NCBI GenBank assembly: GCA_003135495.1
Contig: PLBX01000279.1
Location: 2,041 to 8,616, forward strand
Length of the DNA stretch: 6,576 bases
Direction of reading: 5' to 3'
Origin: Acidobacteriaceae bacterium
GTDB taxonomy: Bacteria; Acidobacteriota; Terriglobia; Terriglobales; Acidobacteriaceae
The notes under the pieces were generated by a model. It was given only the letters and a program-made list of their open reading frames with translations, was not told where the DNA came from and searched no databases. Shown piece by piece: positions 1 to 6,403 of the stretch. Positions within the stretch are counted from its first letter, which is position 1, and each line of letters opens with the position of its first letter. The position numbers and the translations under genes were made by a program.

Positions 1-342
1 GAACTGGGATGCGGGTTGATTCGAGGGCAGATATTCGTAGGCATCGAGCTGGACGGCAATTCCACTTTTTTGTCCGGCGATGGTTGCTGCGGCGCGCACG
101 ACTCTACCACAGCACCTGACGGGCATGCTTTCGCCTAATGTGATTTCGGAGGGCATGGTGAATGTCAGTTCGACGGATGCGCCTTCGTTGAACGTCGCTT
201 CCGCGTAGAAAAAAATTCCGCGACCACTCAAATCCTGAGTAAAACCCGGCACGGTTCGTCCATCGAAGTGAACTGCCAATGGCAGCTGCACTTCAAAACG
301 TTGAGCTCCTCGGCGTTCAAGACGATTAGGATCTGTGTTCAT
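1..342 (-). CDS. PilZ-domain protein, putative c-di-GMP receptor (partial, C-terminus beyond the window)
   Basis: An open frame of 114 codons starts at an ATG (342-340) and runs off the left edge without a stop. AGGA lies about eight bases upstream of the ATG on the minus strand, which supports this start. The protein has both parts of the PilZ c-di-GMP signature: RxxxR at residues 11-15 (R-G-A-Q-R) and DxSxxG at residues 37-42 (D-L-S-G-R-G). Around residues 93-99 SGIAVQL resembles the closing strand of the PilZ barrel. PilZ domains are about 100 residues, so the whole domain is probably visible; what follows residue 114 is unknown. There is no signal peptide or membrane segment in the visible part, so a cytoplasmic c-di-GMP-responsive protein is inferred. 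Its output (motility, polysaccharide, transcription) cannot be told from here. It is divergent from the MFS gene, and no functional link is evident. Confidence 0.85.
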   Translation of the reverse strand, partial: MNTDPNRLERRGAQRFEVQLPLAVHFDGRTVPGFTQDLSGRGIFFYAEATFNEGASVELTFTMPSEITLGESMPVRCCGRVVRAAATIAGQKSGIAVQLDAYEYLPSNQPASQF

Positions 343-568
343 GGGCGGGTCCTTTTTAATCCGGTAGTCGGATCGGTAGGAGTTAACTGTATCGCGGTTT
401 GAGTCCGTGGGGAAGGTCCAAATTGCGGAATCGACTGTTGAAAAGGAAAAGTTGGCGTTCGAATTGGCCGGGCGGGTATGGCTGGTGCTCCATTGTTCGA
501 AATGATGGCTTCGTCGGGTTGCCGATGTCTGAAAGATGTGAAAAGGTTTTAAGAGAAAGTGCTGCAAA
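343..568. other. Intergenic region between divergent PilZ and MFS genes
   Basis: These 226 bases separate two divergent start codons, so promoters for both genes should lie here. I looked for -35/-10 pairs on both strands and found none good enough to report. The only clear signal is the AGGA ribosome binding site of the PilZ gene next to position 342. A 66-codon minus-strand open frame crosses the region into the MFS gene, but it has no ribosome binding site and no recognisable domain, so I do not call it a gene. Confidence 0.5.
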
Positions 569-1915
569 GTGACCGAAGAGCAAAAAACTGCGACAGTTGA
601 AGACGAAGTCAGGAAGGAGGCGCCTAGAGCAAGGTTAGCCACCACTCTGCGCGCCCTGCGGCACCGCAACTTTCAACTTTTCTTTGGCGGACAACTCATC
701 TCATTGACTGGGACGTGGATGCAAAGCGTGGCGCAGGCGTGGCTTGTTTACAGCATGACCAAGTCGCCTTTGCTGTTGGGAAGTGTGGGCTTTGCCAGCC
801 AGATTCCGGTATTTCTTGTCGCGCCCTTCGGCGGCATCACGGTCGACCGCACGAACCGGCACCGACTGGTGATTGCGACACAAATCTGCTCCATGATTCT
901 CGCCGGAATTCTCGCGTGGCTAACGCTGAGCGGGCGAGTTCAGGTCTGGCACATTTTTCTGCTGGCGGCGCTGCTCGGCGTGGTGAACGCGTTCGACATT
1001 CCGGGCCGGCAGGCCTTCCTCATCGACATGGTTGGCAAGGAAGATTTGATGAATGCGATCGCACTGAACTCCTCCATGTTTAATGGTGCGCGTGTCGTTG
1101 GGCCGGCGGTCGCAGGAATTCTGGTTGCGAAAATTGGGGAGGGCTGGTGTTTTGCCGCCAATTCGATCAGCTACATCGCGGTCATTATCGGTCTCTTGCT
1201 CATGCATGTGCAGAGCCCTCCCCGTGTCAGCAATCGTTCGCCGATTGAAGACATTGTCGAAGGCTTTCGTTGGGTTAATCAGACAAAAGTTATTCGCGCA
1301 TTGCTGTTGCTGATCGGACTGATAAGCCTGGTGGGAATGCCTTACACCGTGCTAATGCCGGTATTCGCGGATAAAATTTTGCACGGCGGGGCACAAGGGC
1401 TTGGAATTCTGATGGGCGCCACCGGCGTCGGCGCGTTGCTTGGCGCTCTAACGCTCGCCGCAAAAACCGGAGTAAAAGGGCTGGGCCGGTGGATTGTGAT
1501 CACCTGCGCAACTTTCGGAGTTAGCTTGTTCTGTTTCGCGTTCTCGACTTCATTCTGGTTATCAGCGCTACTGTTATTGCCGGCGGGGTATTCGATGATG
1601 TTGCAGATGGCATGTTCGAATACGCTGATTCAGACGATGGTACCCGATCAGTTGCGAGGACGGGTGATGTCTGTTTACTCCATGATGTTCATGGGGATGG
1701 CTCCCTTTGGAGCGTTCTTTGGCGGAGCAATGGCACACCGGATCGGTGCGCCCATCACGGTTGCCGTCGGAGGAATTGTCAGCGTGTTGGGAGCGATCTG
1801 GTTTGGACGCGCGCTGCCGGAACTTAGTATCGAAGCGCATCGACTGATCATCGCGCAAGGTTTGGCTGGCGGCGAGCCGGAGCAGGAATTAAATGCGCAG
1901 GCGGTGGAAGATTAA
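569..1915 (+). CDS. MFS transporter, MFS_3 (DUF894/EntS-like) exporter
   Basis: This is a 448-residue inner-membrane secondary transporter of the major facilitator superfamily. The subgroup includes the enterobactin exporter EntS and many multidrug or unknown-substrate exporters. After a charged cytoplasmic tail of about 25 residues comes the family opening LRALRHRNFQLFFGGQ (about residues 27-42), followed by GTWMQSVAQAW. The loop between helices 2 and 3 has the MFS motif A: G89, D93-R94, R97 and R99. Residues 358-372 (VPDQLRGRVMSVYSM) form the equivalent motif in the C-terminal half. Hydrophobic segments fit 12 helices in two halves, with a polar linker near residues 214-240. Length is normal for the group. 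The start is a GTG: an in-frame TGA at 539-541 leaves no better start upstream, and only a weak purine stretch (551-559) precedes it. The substrate cannot be deduced. No siderophore or regulator gene is adjacent, so an EntS role is not claimed. Confidence 0.88.
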   Translation: MTEEQKTATVEDEVRKEAPRARLATTLRALRHRNFQLFFGGQLISLTGTWMQSVAQAWLVYSMTKSPLLLGSVGFASQIPVFLVAPFGGITVDRTNRHRLVIATQICSMILAGILAWLTLSGRVQVWHIFLLAALLGVVNAFDIPGRQAFLIDMVGKEDLMNAIALNSSMFNGARVVGPAVAGILVAKIGEGWCFAANSISYIAVIIGLLLMHVQSPPRVSNRSPIEDIVEGFRWVNQTKVIRALLLLIGLISLVGMPYTVLMPVFADKILHGGAQGLGILMGATGVGALLGALTLAAKTGVKGLGRWIVITCATFGVSLFCFAFSTSFWLSALLLLPAGYSMMLQMACSNTLIQTMVPDQLRGRVMSVYSMMFMGMAPFGAFFGGAMAHRIGAPITVAVGGIVSVLGAIWFGRALPELSIEAHRLIIAQGLAGGEPEQELNAQAVED

Positions 1916-1921
1916 GTTGGA

Positions 1922-1964
1922 GGCGGGCGTCATCCTCTGAGGTGGACGGGCGAGGACGCCCGTC
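1922..1964. repeat. Palindromic dispersed repeat between convergent genes (copy 1)
   Basis: A perfect hairpin occupies 1945-1964: an 8-bp stem (GACGGGCG with CGCCCGTC) closing an AGGA loop. The same architecture, with two changed stem base pairs, recurs at 4426-4445. Just upstream, 1924-1937 can pair with 1952-1962 (11 pairs, three-base bulge), so two mutually exclusive hairpins are possible. This suggests a full unit plus a decayed inverted half unit. It lies in the 67-base gap between the ends of the MFS gene and the binding-protein gene. It could block transcription from either side, but no T-tract follows, so it is not a standard intrinsic terminator. From memory, GGGCGAGGACGCCC-type elements are common in acidobacterial genomes; that is not checked here. 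Confidence 0.7.
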
Positions 1965-1982
1965 GCTGTATTGCGATGGGCA

Positions 1983-2909
1983 CTAATTTATAAGCTTGCG
2001 TTGTTGCAGAAACTCTTTTGCTACTACAGCGGCGTCGCGATGTTGTCCGTCCACGGCGTAGTTCAACCTGCGCATGTCATCGTCGGAGATCGCTCCTGAC
2101 AGGGCGTCCAAGGCCCCCGCAACCTCGGGATGTTTTTTGAGTAAATCTTCGCGCATCACTGCGACCGCTTCGTACGGGGGGAAGTAGTGGTGATCATCTT
2201 CGAGTACGAAGAGATCGAGCGCCGGAATCAGTCCATCTGTATTGTTGCCGGCGATCAGATCTACCTGGCGTTCCTTTAACGCGCGCGTGATCAGGCCGAG
2301 ATCCATAATGCGCGGCGCCTCGGCAAAGCGCAGATTGTAGCTGGCGACCAAACCTTTGTATCCGTCGGGGCGCTCCATGAATTCGTATCCGAAACCGGCA
2401 CGCCATTTCGGAGTGAAAGCGGCGGCCTGCGACACGGTGGTGAGGCGCAGCTTTCGCGCTTCATCGCCGCGAATGACGATGGCAAACGTGTCATTGAATC
2501 CGAGCGGGCGACCCACCGCGAGATTGAACTTTGTTTGGTAAGCCTGCTGCACGCGCTGATAAACGTCGAGTTTGTCGCCGCTCGGTTGTTGCTTTAGAAC
2601 CGCGGTGAGAGCGGTTCCCGTGTATTCGGGATAGATATCGATTCGTCCGGCAAGGATCGCTTGCTGACAGATAAATGTGCCCGCGAGGTAGAAGCGGCGC
2701 TCGACCGGCAGGTGAGTGCGATGCTCGATGATTTGCGCGAACAACTCGCCGAGCACCAATTGTTCGGTGAAATCTTTGGAGCCGACAACGATACGACCGG
2801 CGTGGTGGCCGCATCCTGAAATTTGCAGTAGAAGAACGCAGGCGAGTGAAAGCGCGATCCATTTGGAGTTGATGGTCGCAGAGAGGCTGCGCATGAAGTT
2901 CAGATTCAA
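1983..2909 (-). CDS. Osmoprotectant ABC transporter, substrate-binding lipoprotein (OpuAC/OsmF family)
   Basis: This 308-residue protein is the solute receptor of a glycine betaine/choline-type importer. Residues 1-33 form a lipoprotein signal: a positive N-region, hydrophobic residues 18-30, and the lipobox I-S-G-C with Cys33, so it should be lipid-anchored on the periplasmic side. The mature part starts with the family hallmark VGSKDFTEQ (42-50). It continues with DIYPEYTGTAL (91-101), DGYKG (182-186), NNTDG (222-226) and FPPYEAVAV (243-251), all typical of the OpuBC/OpuCC/OsmF group. The tyrosines in these segments would suit a quaternary-amine cage, but the exact ligand is not determined. 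The start is a TTG six bases after the permease stop, preceded by AGGAA at 2917-2913. An ATG five codons later (2894) is the alternative and leaves the signal peptide intact. The gene is last in the ATPase-permease-receptor cluster. Confidence 0.9.
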   Translation of the reverse strand: MNLNFMRSLSATINSKWIALSLACVLLLQISGCGHHAGRIVVGSKDFTEQLVLGELFAQIIEHRTHLPVERRFYLAGTFICQQAILAGRIDIYPEYTGTALTAVLKQQPSGDKLDVYQRVQQAYQTKFNLAVGRPLGFNDTFAIVIRGDEARKLRLTTVSQAAAFTPKWRAGFGYEFMERPDGYKGLVASYNLRFAEAPRIMDLGLITRALKERQVDLIAGNNTDGLIPALDLFVLEDDHHYFPPYEAVAVMREDLLKKHPEVAGALDALSGAISDDDMRRLNYAVDGQHRDAAVVAKEFLQQRKLIN

Positions 2910-2912
2910 TCG

Positions 2913-2917
2913 TTCCT
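2913..2917 (-). promoter_or_regulatory. Ribosome binding site supporting the TTG start of the binding-protein gene
   Basis: AGGAA on the minus strand overlaps the permease TAG stop and lies only three bases before the TTG at 2909. That spacing is short but usable. The alternative ATG at 2894 is about 18 bases away and has no purine-rich site of its own. An in-frame TAG at 2918-2916 excludes any earlier start. The choice of TTG is therefore favoured but not certain. Confidence 0.5.
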
Positions 2918-3560
2918 AGGTTTTCAAGCGCAACGTTCCGAGACGACGCTCGAGCCTTCCCAGTAAGAAGTCGACCAACAAAGCCAGCAGCGCGGCGGGA
3001 ATGGCTCCGGCAAGGATCACCTGGTTGTTGACCATGGCGAGGCCGCGAAAAATAAATTCACCGAGGCCGCCTGCTCCGATTGCAGCTGCGATGGTTGCGA
3101 GTCCAATGGAGAGCACGGCTGCGATTCGCACGCCGGCGACGATGACTCCAGAAGCGAGCGGCAATTCCACTTGTAGAAGTAATTGCCGATCGGTCAAACC
3201 CATGGCGCGTCCGGCTTCTACGATCGCGGGATCGACGCCTTGAATGCCAGCGTATGTGTTTCGGATCAACGGCAAAAGGCCGTAGAGCGCGAGCGCGAGA
3301 ATTGCGAGACGGCCGCCGCGAGCGCCGATCCACGGCGCGGGAAGAAGAAATCCGAAGAGAGCGAGGCTGGGGATGGTCTGAATTATGTTGGCGCCGCCGA
3401 GGACTGGCTTGCTCAGTTGCGGCACTCGCGTAATCAGAATGCCCAGCGGAATGCCGACCAGCGCCGCGAGCAGGGTTGCTACTCCGGCCAGCGTGATGTG
3501 TTCCAGCGTGAGATCGAGGACTTGCTGGCGATTCATCATCATGAACTGGAGAAAGTTCAC
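2916..3560 (-). CDS. Osmoprotectant ABC transporter, permease (OpuCB/ProW-type)
   Basis: This 214-residue inner-membrane permease belongs to the binding-protein-dependent transport family (BPD_transp_1), the osmoprotectant subgroup. Hydrophobic segments fall near residues 22-44, 54-73, 83-99, 137-160 and 181-200. The family motif QTIPSLALFGFL is at 61-72. The cytoplasmic EAA loop that docks on the ATPase starts at E115-A116-G117, with G121 and L133-P134. GAGGLGEFIFRG at 162-173 is also typical. The start is a GTG at 3560, overlapping the ATPase stop in a GTGA (3560-3557), with GAGG seven bases upstream, so translation is probably coupled. Only one permease gene is present, so a homodimeric pore is inferred. 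The frame ends in a TAG that lies in the same frame as the downstream binding protein. Confidence 0.9.
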   Translation of the reverse strand: MNFLQFMMMNRQQVLDLTLEHITLAGVATLLAALVGIPLGILITRVPQLSKPVLGGANIIQTIPSLALFGFLLPAPWIGARGGRLAILALALYGLLPLIRNTYAGIQGVDPAIVEAGRAMGLTDRQLLLQVELPLASGVIVAGVRIAAVLSIGLATIAAAIGAGGLGEFIFRGLAMVNNQVILAGAIPAALLALLVDFLLGRLERRLGTLRLKT

Positions 3561-4357
3561 CGGCTCACCTCACGATCGATTTGATTCGGGTCGGGCAATG
3601 CCGAAAATGCTTCTACGTATGCTCTCACGAGCGGATCGCCAGAGCGCGAAAACTCATGCGCGGGAAGATCGACCACAAGCTTGCCCTCTTCCATTAGTGC
3701 GATTCGATCTGCCAGCAGCAAGCCTTCGCGGAGATCATGCGTCACAAAGATTACGGTTTTCTTCATGCGTTGCTGTAGGGCACGAAATTCTTTTTGCATT
3801 TCGGAGCGGGTGATGGGATCCAGGGCGCCAAAGGCCTCGTCAAGAATAAGAATGGGAGGATCCGCTGCGAGTGCGCGCGCAACTCCGACGCGCTGGCGCT
3901 GGCCGCCTGAGAGTTGGCTCGGGTAGCGGGACAAGAGGTCTTCGCTCAATCCGACGGTGATTAATAATTCGCGCACGCGCGCGTCGATTTGTGGCTGCGG
4001 CCATTTTTCAATGCGCGGGACGAGAGCGATATTTCTTTCCACGTTGAAATGCGGAAATAGACCGCCATCCTGAATGACGTAACCGATGCTTCGGCGCAGG
4101 CGAATGGGGTCCCACTCCGCAGTGGGCTTCTGGTTGACGCGAACCTCGCCTGCCGTCGGCAACAGCAAGCGGTTGATCAGTTTTAGAGTTGTGGTCTTGC
4201 CGGAGCCGCTGCGACCGAGCAGCACCAGCGTTTCTCCCTGCTTCACGGAGAGCACGAGATCGTGGAGCAGCGGACGCCCGCTTATGTCGAAGGAGGCGTG
4301 ATCGAATTCGATCGCAGATTTTACGGTGTCCGATACTCGGCTGGGAGAGGCAGTCAT
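3557..4357 (-). CDS. Osmoprotectant ABC transporter, ATP-binding subunit (OpuCA/ProV-type)
   Basis: This is the 266-residue cytoplasmic ATPase that powers the importer. All nucleotide-binding elements are intact: Walker A GRSGSGKT (48-55), Q-loop Q96, signature LSGGQ (149-153), Walker B LILDE (170-174), D-loop GALD (177-180) and switch histidine H207 in VTHD. The stretch YVIQDGGLFPHFNVERNI (93-110) is characteristic of the glycine betaine/proline ATPases. Those relatives often carry C-terminal CBS domains that sense ionic strength; here the protein ends about 35 residues after the core, so there are none. The start is the ATG at 4357, with only a weak GAAG upstream and no alternative start nearby. 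It is the first of the three transporter genes, 64 bases after npdG on the same strand, and overlaps the permease by four bases. Confidence 0.92.
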   Translation of the reverse strand: MTASPSRVSDTVKSAIEFDHASFDISGRPLLHDLVLSVKQGETLVLLGRSGSGKTTTLKLINRLLLPTAGEVRVNQKPTAEWDPIRLRRSIGYVIQDGGLFPHFNVERNIALVPRIEKWPQPQIDARVRELLITVGLSEDLLSRYPSQLSGGQRQRVGVARALAADPPILILDEAFGALDPITRSEMQKEFRALQQRMKKTVIFVTHDLREGLLLADRIALMEEGKLVVDLPAHEFSRSGDPLVRAYVEAFSALPDPNQIDREVSR

Positions 4358-4421
4358 GTCTTCACTAACTAACAGCCAAATTGATGGAGCGATTTGCGTC
4401 TTCGCCTGTCCCGCGTGCAGT

Positions 4422-5132
4422 TTAGGCCGGGCGAGGACGCCCGGCGCTCCCTTTGTATGCGGCGTCGGGCAGTCCGGTGATTCTTATTCCGCTATGTCCT
4501 TTGTGCCGGATGTTCAGGCTGATCAAGAGCGCGGTGATCTGCTCGACGATACGGGCGTTCTCAAGTTTGCCGCCATCAATTCCGCGAACTCCTGCGATCT
4601 TTGCGGCGAGATCGATGACAATTTGCGTGGCGCTCGGATCGTCACTGCAGACGATCACATCGCAATCGACGTTATCTTCACTGTTCAACACATCCGCCGA
4701 AACATTGTGGAAAGCTGCTACTACGGATACACCTTTCGGAACCAACTCAGCCGCCTGTTGCGAGGCCGAGCCTTGCCAGACGCCGATGGTGCGGCTGGCG
4801 CGTCCGCCAATGCTAGTCGCGAGCGGAACGGTCACATCGATCAGAATGCTGCCGGCGCGGATCGATGGCTTTAACTGCTTGAGCAATGCCGCCTGCCCTT
4901 CAAACGGGACTGTTAGTACGAGGAGGTCGCTGGCGGCGCAGGCCGCGGAATTTTCCATGCCCGAAACTTGAGCATTCGCGCCGGCACGCTTGCGGATTGC
5001 GTCGGCTGTCGCTTCGGCGCGGACTCGATCGCGGGAGCCGATGATCACGGTTTCTCCTGCGCGCGCCCAGCGCAACCCGAGCCCGGTGCCTGCCGGACCT
5101 GTGCCACCGATGACCGAGATGGTGCGGCTCAC
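4422..5132 (-). CDS. npdG: NADPH-dependent F420 reductase (F420H2:NADP+ oxidoreductase)
   Basis: This 236-residue cytoplasmic enzyme moves hydride between reduced coenzyme F420 and NADP+ (EC 1.5.1.40). The N-terminal Rossmann fold begins with the dinucleotide motif GGTGPAG at 9-15. S33-R34, at the end of the second strand, sit where this family contacts the NADP 2'-phosphate. Later family blocks are AFHNVSA (140-146), CDVIVCSDD (157-165) and DGGKLENARIVEQITALLIS (186-205), then GIRITGL (215-221), where the conserved part ends. The start is a GTG at 5132, overlapping the cofH stop as GTGA (5132-5129), with GGAG five bases upstream, so the two genes are probably translationally coupled. The last seven residues, AGRPRPA (230-236), are encoded by a palindromic repeat and are probably not part of the ancestral enzyme. 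Pairing with cofH supports F420 chemistry over another Rossmann oxidoreductase. Confidence 0.88.
   Translation of the reverse strand: MSRTISVIGGTGPAGTGLGLRWARAGETVIIGSRDRVRAEATADAIRKRAGANAQVSGMENSAACAASDLLVLTVPFEGQAALLKQLKPSIRAGSILIDVTVPLATSIGGRASRTIGVWQGSASQQAAELVPKGVSVVAAFHNVSADVLNSEDNVDCDVIVCSDDPSATQIVIDLAAKIAGVRGIDGGKLENARIVEQITALLISLNIRHKGHSGIRITGLPDAAYKGSAGRPRPA
4426..4445. repeat. Palindromic dispersed repeat inside the 3' end of npdG (copy 2)
   Basis: A perfect 8-bp stem (GCCGGGCG with CGCCCGGC) closes an AGGA loop. It is the same element as at 1945-1964, with stem base pairs changed in a compensating way. On the minus strand it encodes the last seven residues of NpdG, and the TAA stop (4424-4422) begins at its edge. 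In the adjacent gap a second, decayed half unit may remain at 4396-4411 (minus strand GGACAGGCG, AAGA, CGC). No T-tract follows the hairpin in the direction of npdG transcription. Confidence 0.7.
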
Positions 5133-6364
5133 GCGAACTCCGGGAGGGCGTTGTAAGATACGTTTTCTGAAGCGATCGATTCGACCGGCAGTTTGATCTG
5201 CATACGCGAATATCTTGTGTTGCGCTCGGCGGGGATACGCCCGATCTCCATGATTAATGCCTGAAAATCTTCGGGGCTGGTGTACTGGCCCGCAGTCGCG
5301 CCTGCTTCACGCGAGATATTTTCTTCCATCAGAGTGCCGCCGTAGTCGTTGGCTCCCGCGTGCAGGCAGAGTTGCGAAAGTTTTTTGTTTAGTTTCACCC
5401 ACGAAACCTGAATGTTGTGAATCGAACCGGCGAGCAGGATTCTGGCGAGCGCATGAATCTTCAGGTGCTCGGCAAGGGTGGGGCCGCTTCGCGCTAATCC
5501 TTGCTGAAATAAAAGCGTGTTCTGGTGAACGAAGCCTAGCGGAACAAACTCGGTGAAGCCTCCGGTCTCGGTTTGGATTTGACGAAATAGAGATAACTGC
5601 CGCACCCAATGGCCGGGCGTTTCCATGTGTCCGTACATGAGGGTGGAAGTGGTGGGAATTCCGCAAGCGTGTGCCGTTCGAATTACTTCTTGCCACTGCG
5701 CGGACGAAAGTTTGTTGCGCGAGAGTACGTGGCGAACTTCGTCGTCCAGAATTTCAGCCGCGGTGCCAGGCAGCGTATCGAGTCCGTTATCGCGCAACAT
5801 CATGAGATAGTCACGCAAGGTCATGCCGGTGAGTTCGACGCCGTACACAATCTCCATGGGAGAAAAAGCGTGGATGTGCATGCCCGGGACGGCATTCTTC
5901 ACGGCGCGCAGGATGTCGCGATAATAAAATTGTGGCAGGCCATGCGGAAGGCCGCCCTGGATGCAGACTTCGGTGGCGCCCAGATCCCATGCTTCTTTAC
6001 TTTTGCGCGCCATGTCTTCGAGCGAATGAAAATAGGAGTCGGCCTCGCGCGGTCCGCGACTGAAGGCGCAAAACTTGCAGCCTACAAAACAAATGTTGGT
6101 GAAATTGATATTCCGATTCACCACGTAGCTGACGATGTTGCCAACGAGATCGCGCCGCAAGGAATCGGCCGCAACAAGAAGCGCGAGCAAATCGGTGCCG
6201 TCAGTATTGGCCAGGGCGCAGCGTTGTTCGTCGATTAGGCCCGCGCCATCTCGTGTTTCGAGCACGCGCTCCAAGGCGCTACGAATGGGGGCCGAGGTTT
6301 GGGGAGCGATTTCGTCCCAACTGAGAGCTGGGAATTGTTCGAGTTGCGCTGTCTGCGATGTCAT
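5129..6364 (-). CDS. cofH: FO synthase subunit CofH (5-amino-6-(D-ribitylamino)uracil-L-tyrosine 4-hydroxybenzyl transferase)
   Basis: CofH is a radical SAM enzyme that joins the tyrosine-derived 4-hydroxybenzyl radical to 5-amino-6-ribitylaminouracil (EC 2.5.1.147). CofG then closes the ring to make FO, the F420 core. Numbering from the ATG at 6364 (411 residues), the 4Fe-4S motif CxxxCxxC is C92, C96, C99, in the block NRNINFTNICFVGCKFCAF. Further family blocks are IQGGLPHGL, HIHAFSPMEI (163-172), LPGTAAEILDD (198-208), TLMYGHMET (241-249), TGGFTEFVPLGF (267-278) and NDYGGTLMEENISREAGA (339-356). These favour CofH over the menaquinone enzymes MqnC and MqnE. The ATG is chosen because AGGAGA lies at 6377-6372. 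A GTG 13 codons earlier (6403) has GGGAG upstream and is possible. The gene overlaps npdG by four bases. CofG is not in the window. Confidence 0.9.
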   Translation of the reverse strand: MTSQTAQLEQFPALSWDEIAPQTSAPIRSALERVLETRDGAGLIDEQRCALANTDGTDLLALLVAADSLRRDLVGNIVSYVVNRNINFTNICFVGCKFCAFSRGPREADSYFHSLEDMARKSKEAWDLGATEVCIQGGLPHGLPQFYYRDILRAVKNAVPGMHIHAFSPMEIVYGVELTGMTLRDYLMMLRDNGLDTLPGTAAEILDDEVRHVLSRNKLSSAQWQEVIRTAHACGIPTTSTLMYGHMETPGHWVRQLSLFRQIQTETGGFTEFVPLGFVHQNTLLFQQGLARSGPTLAEHLKIHALARILLAGSIHNIQVSWVKLNKKLSQLCLHAGANDYGGTLMEENISREAGATAGQYTSPEDFQALIMEIGRIPAERNTRYSRMQIKLPVESIASENVSYNALPEFA

Positions 6365-6371
6365 CACTTCT

Positions 6372-6377
6372 TCTCCT
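6372..6377 (-). promoter_or_regulatory. Ribosome binding site deciding the cofH start
   Basis: AGGAGA on the minus strand has AGGAG eight bases before the ATG at 6364 and five before the GTG at 6367. It lies inside the longer frame that begins at GTG 6403. This supports the shorter protein starting M-T-S-Q. The competing GGGAG is six bases before GTG 6403. The sequence TATAGT (on the minus strand, overlapping that GTG) could instead be a -10 element, but no -35 partner is visible. Confidence 0.55.
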
Positions 6378-6403
6378 ATACGGCGCGCGAAACTGCGAAT
6401 CAC

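Noticed and set aside
383..583. 66-codon minus-strand open frame in the PilZ-MFS gap
   Set aside because: It has no ribosome binding site, no domain, a composition unlike a protein, and it overlaps the start of the well-supported MFS gene.
1945..1964. Rho-independent terminator between the convergent genes
   Set aside because: The stem is perfect, but there is no T-tract on either side, and the same element recurs inside the npdG coding sequence, so a repeat is the better explanation.
3385..3813. 142-codon plus-strand open frame
   Set aside because: It is antisense to the junction of the ATPase and permease genes and has no domain evidence.
4326..4874. 182-codon plus-strand open frame
   Set aside because: It is antisense to npdG and the ATPase start, both clear family members. 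Its protein has no recognisable motif.
5609..6238. 209-codon plus-strand open frame
   Set aside because: It is the antisense shadow of cofH, whose radical SAM and family motifs are unambiguous.
5129..6364. Assignment of the radical SAM protein as MqnC or MqnE of the futalosine menaquinone pathway
   Set aside because: These enzymes are related, but the blocks HIHAFSPMEI, LPGTAAEIL and TGGFTEFVPL together, and the coupling to npdG, fit CofH better.
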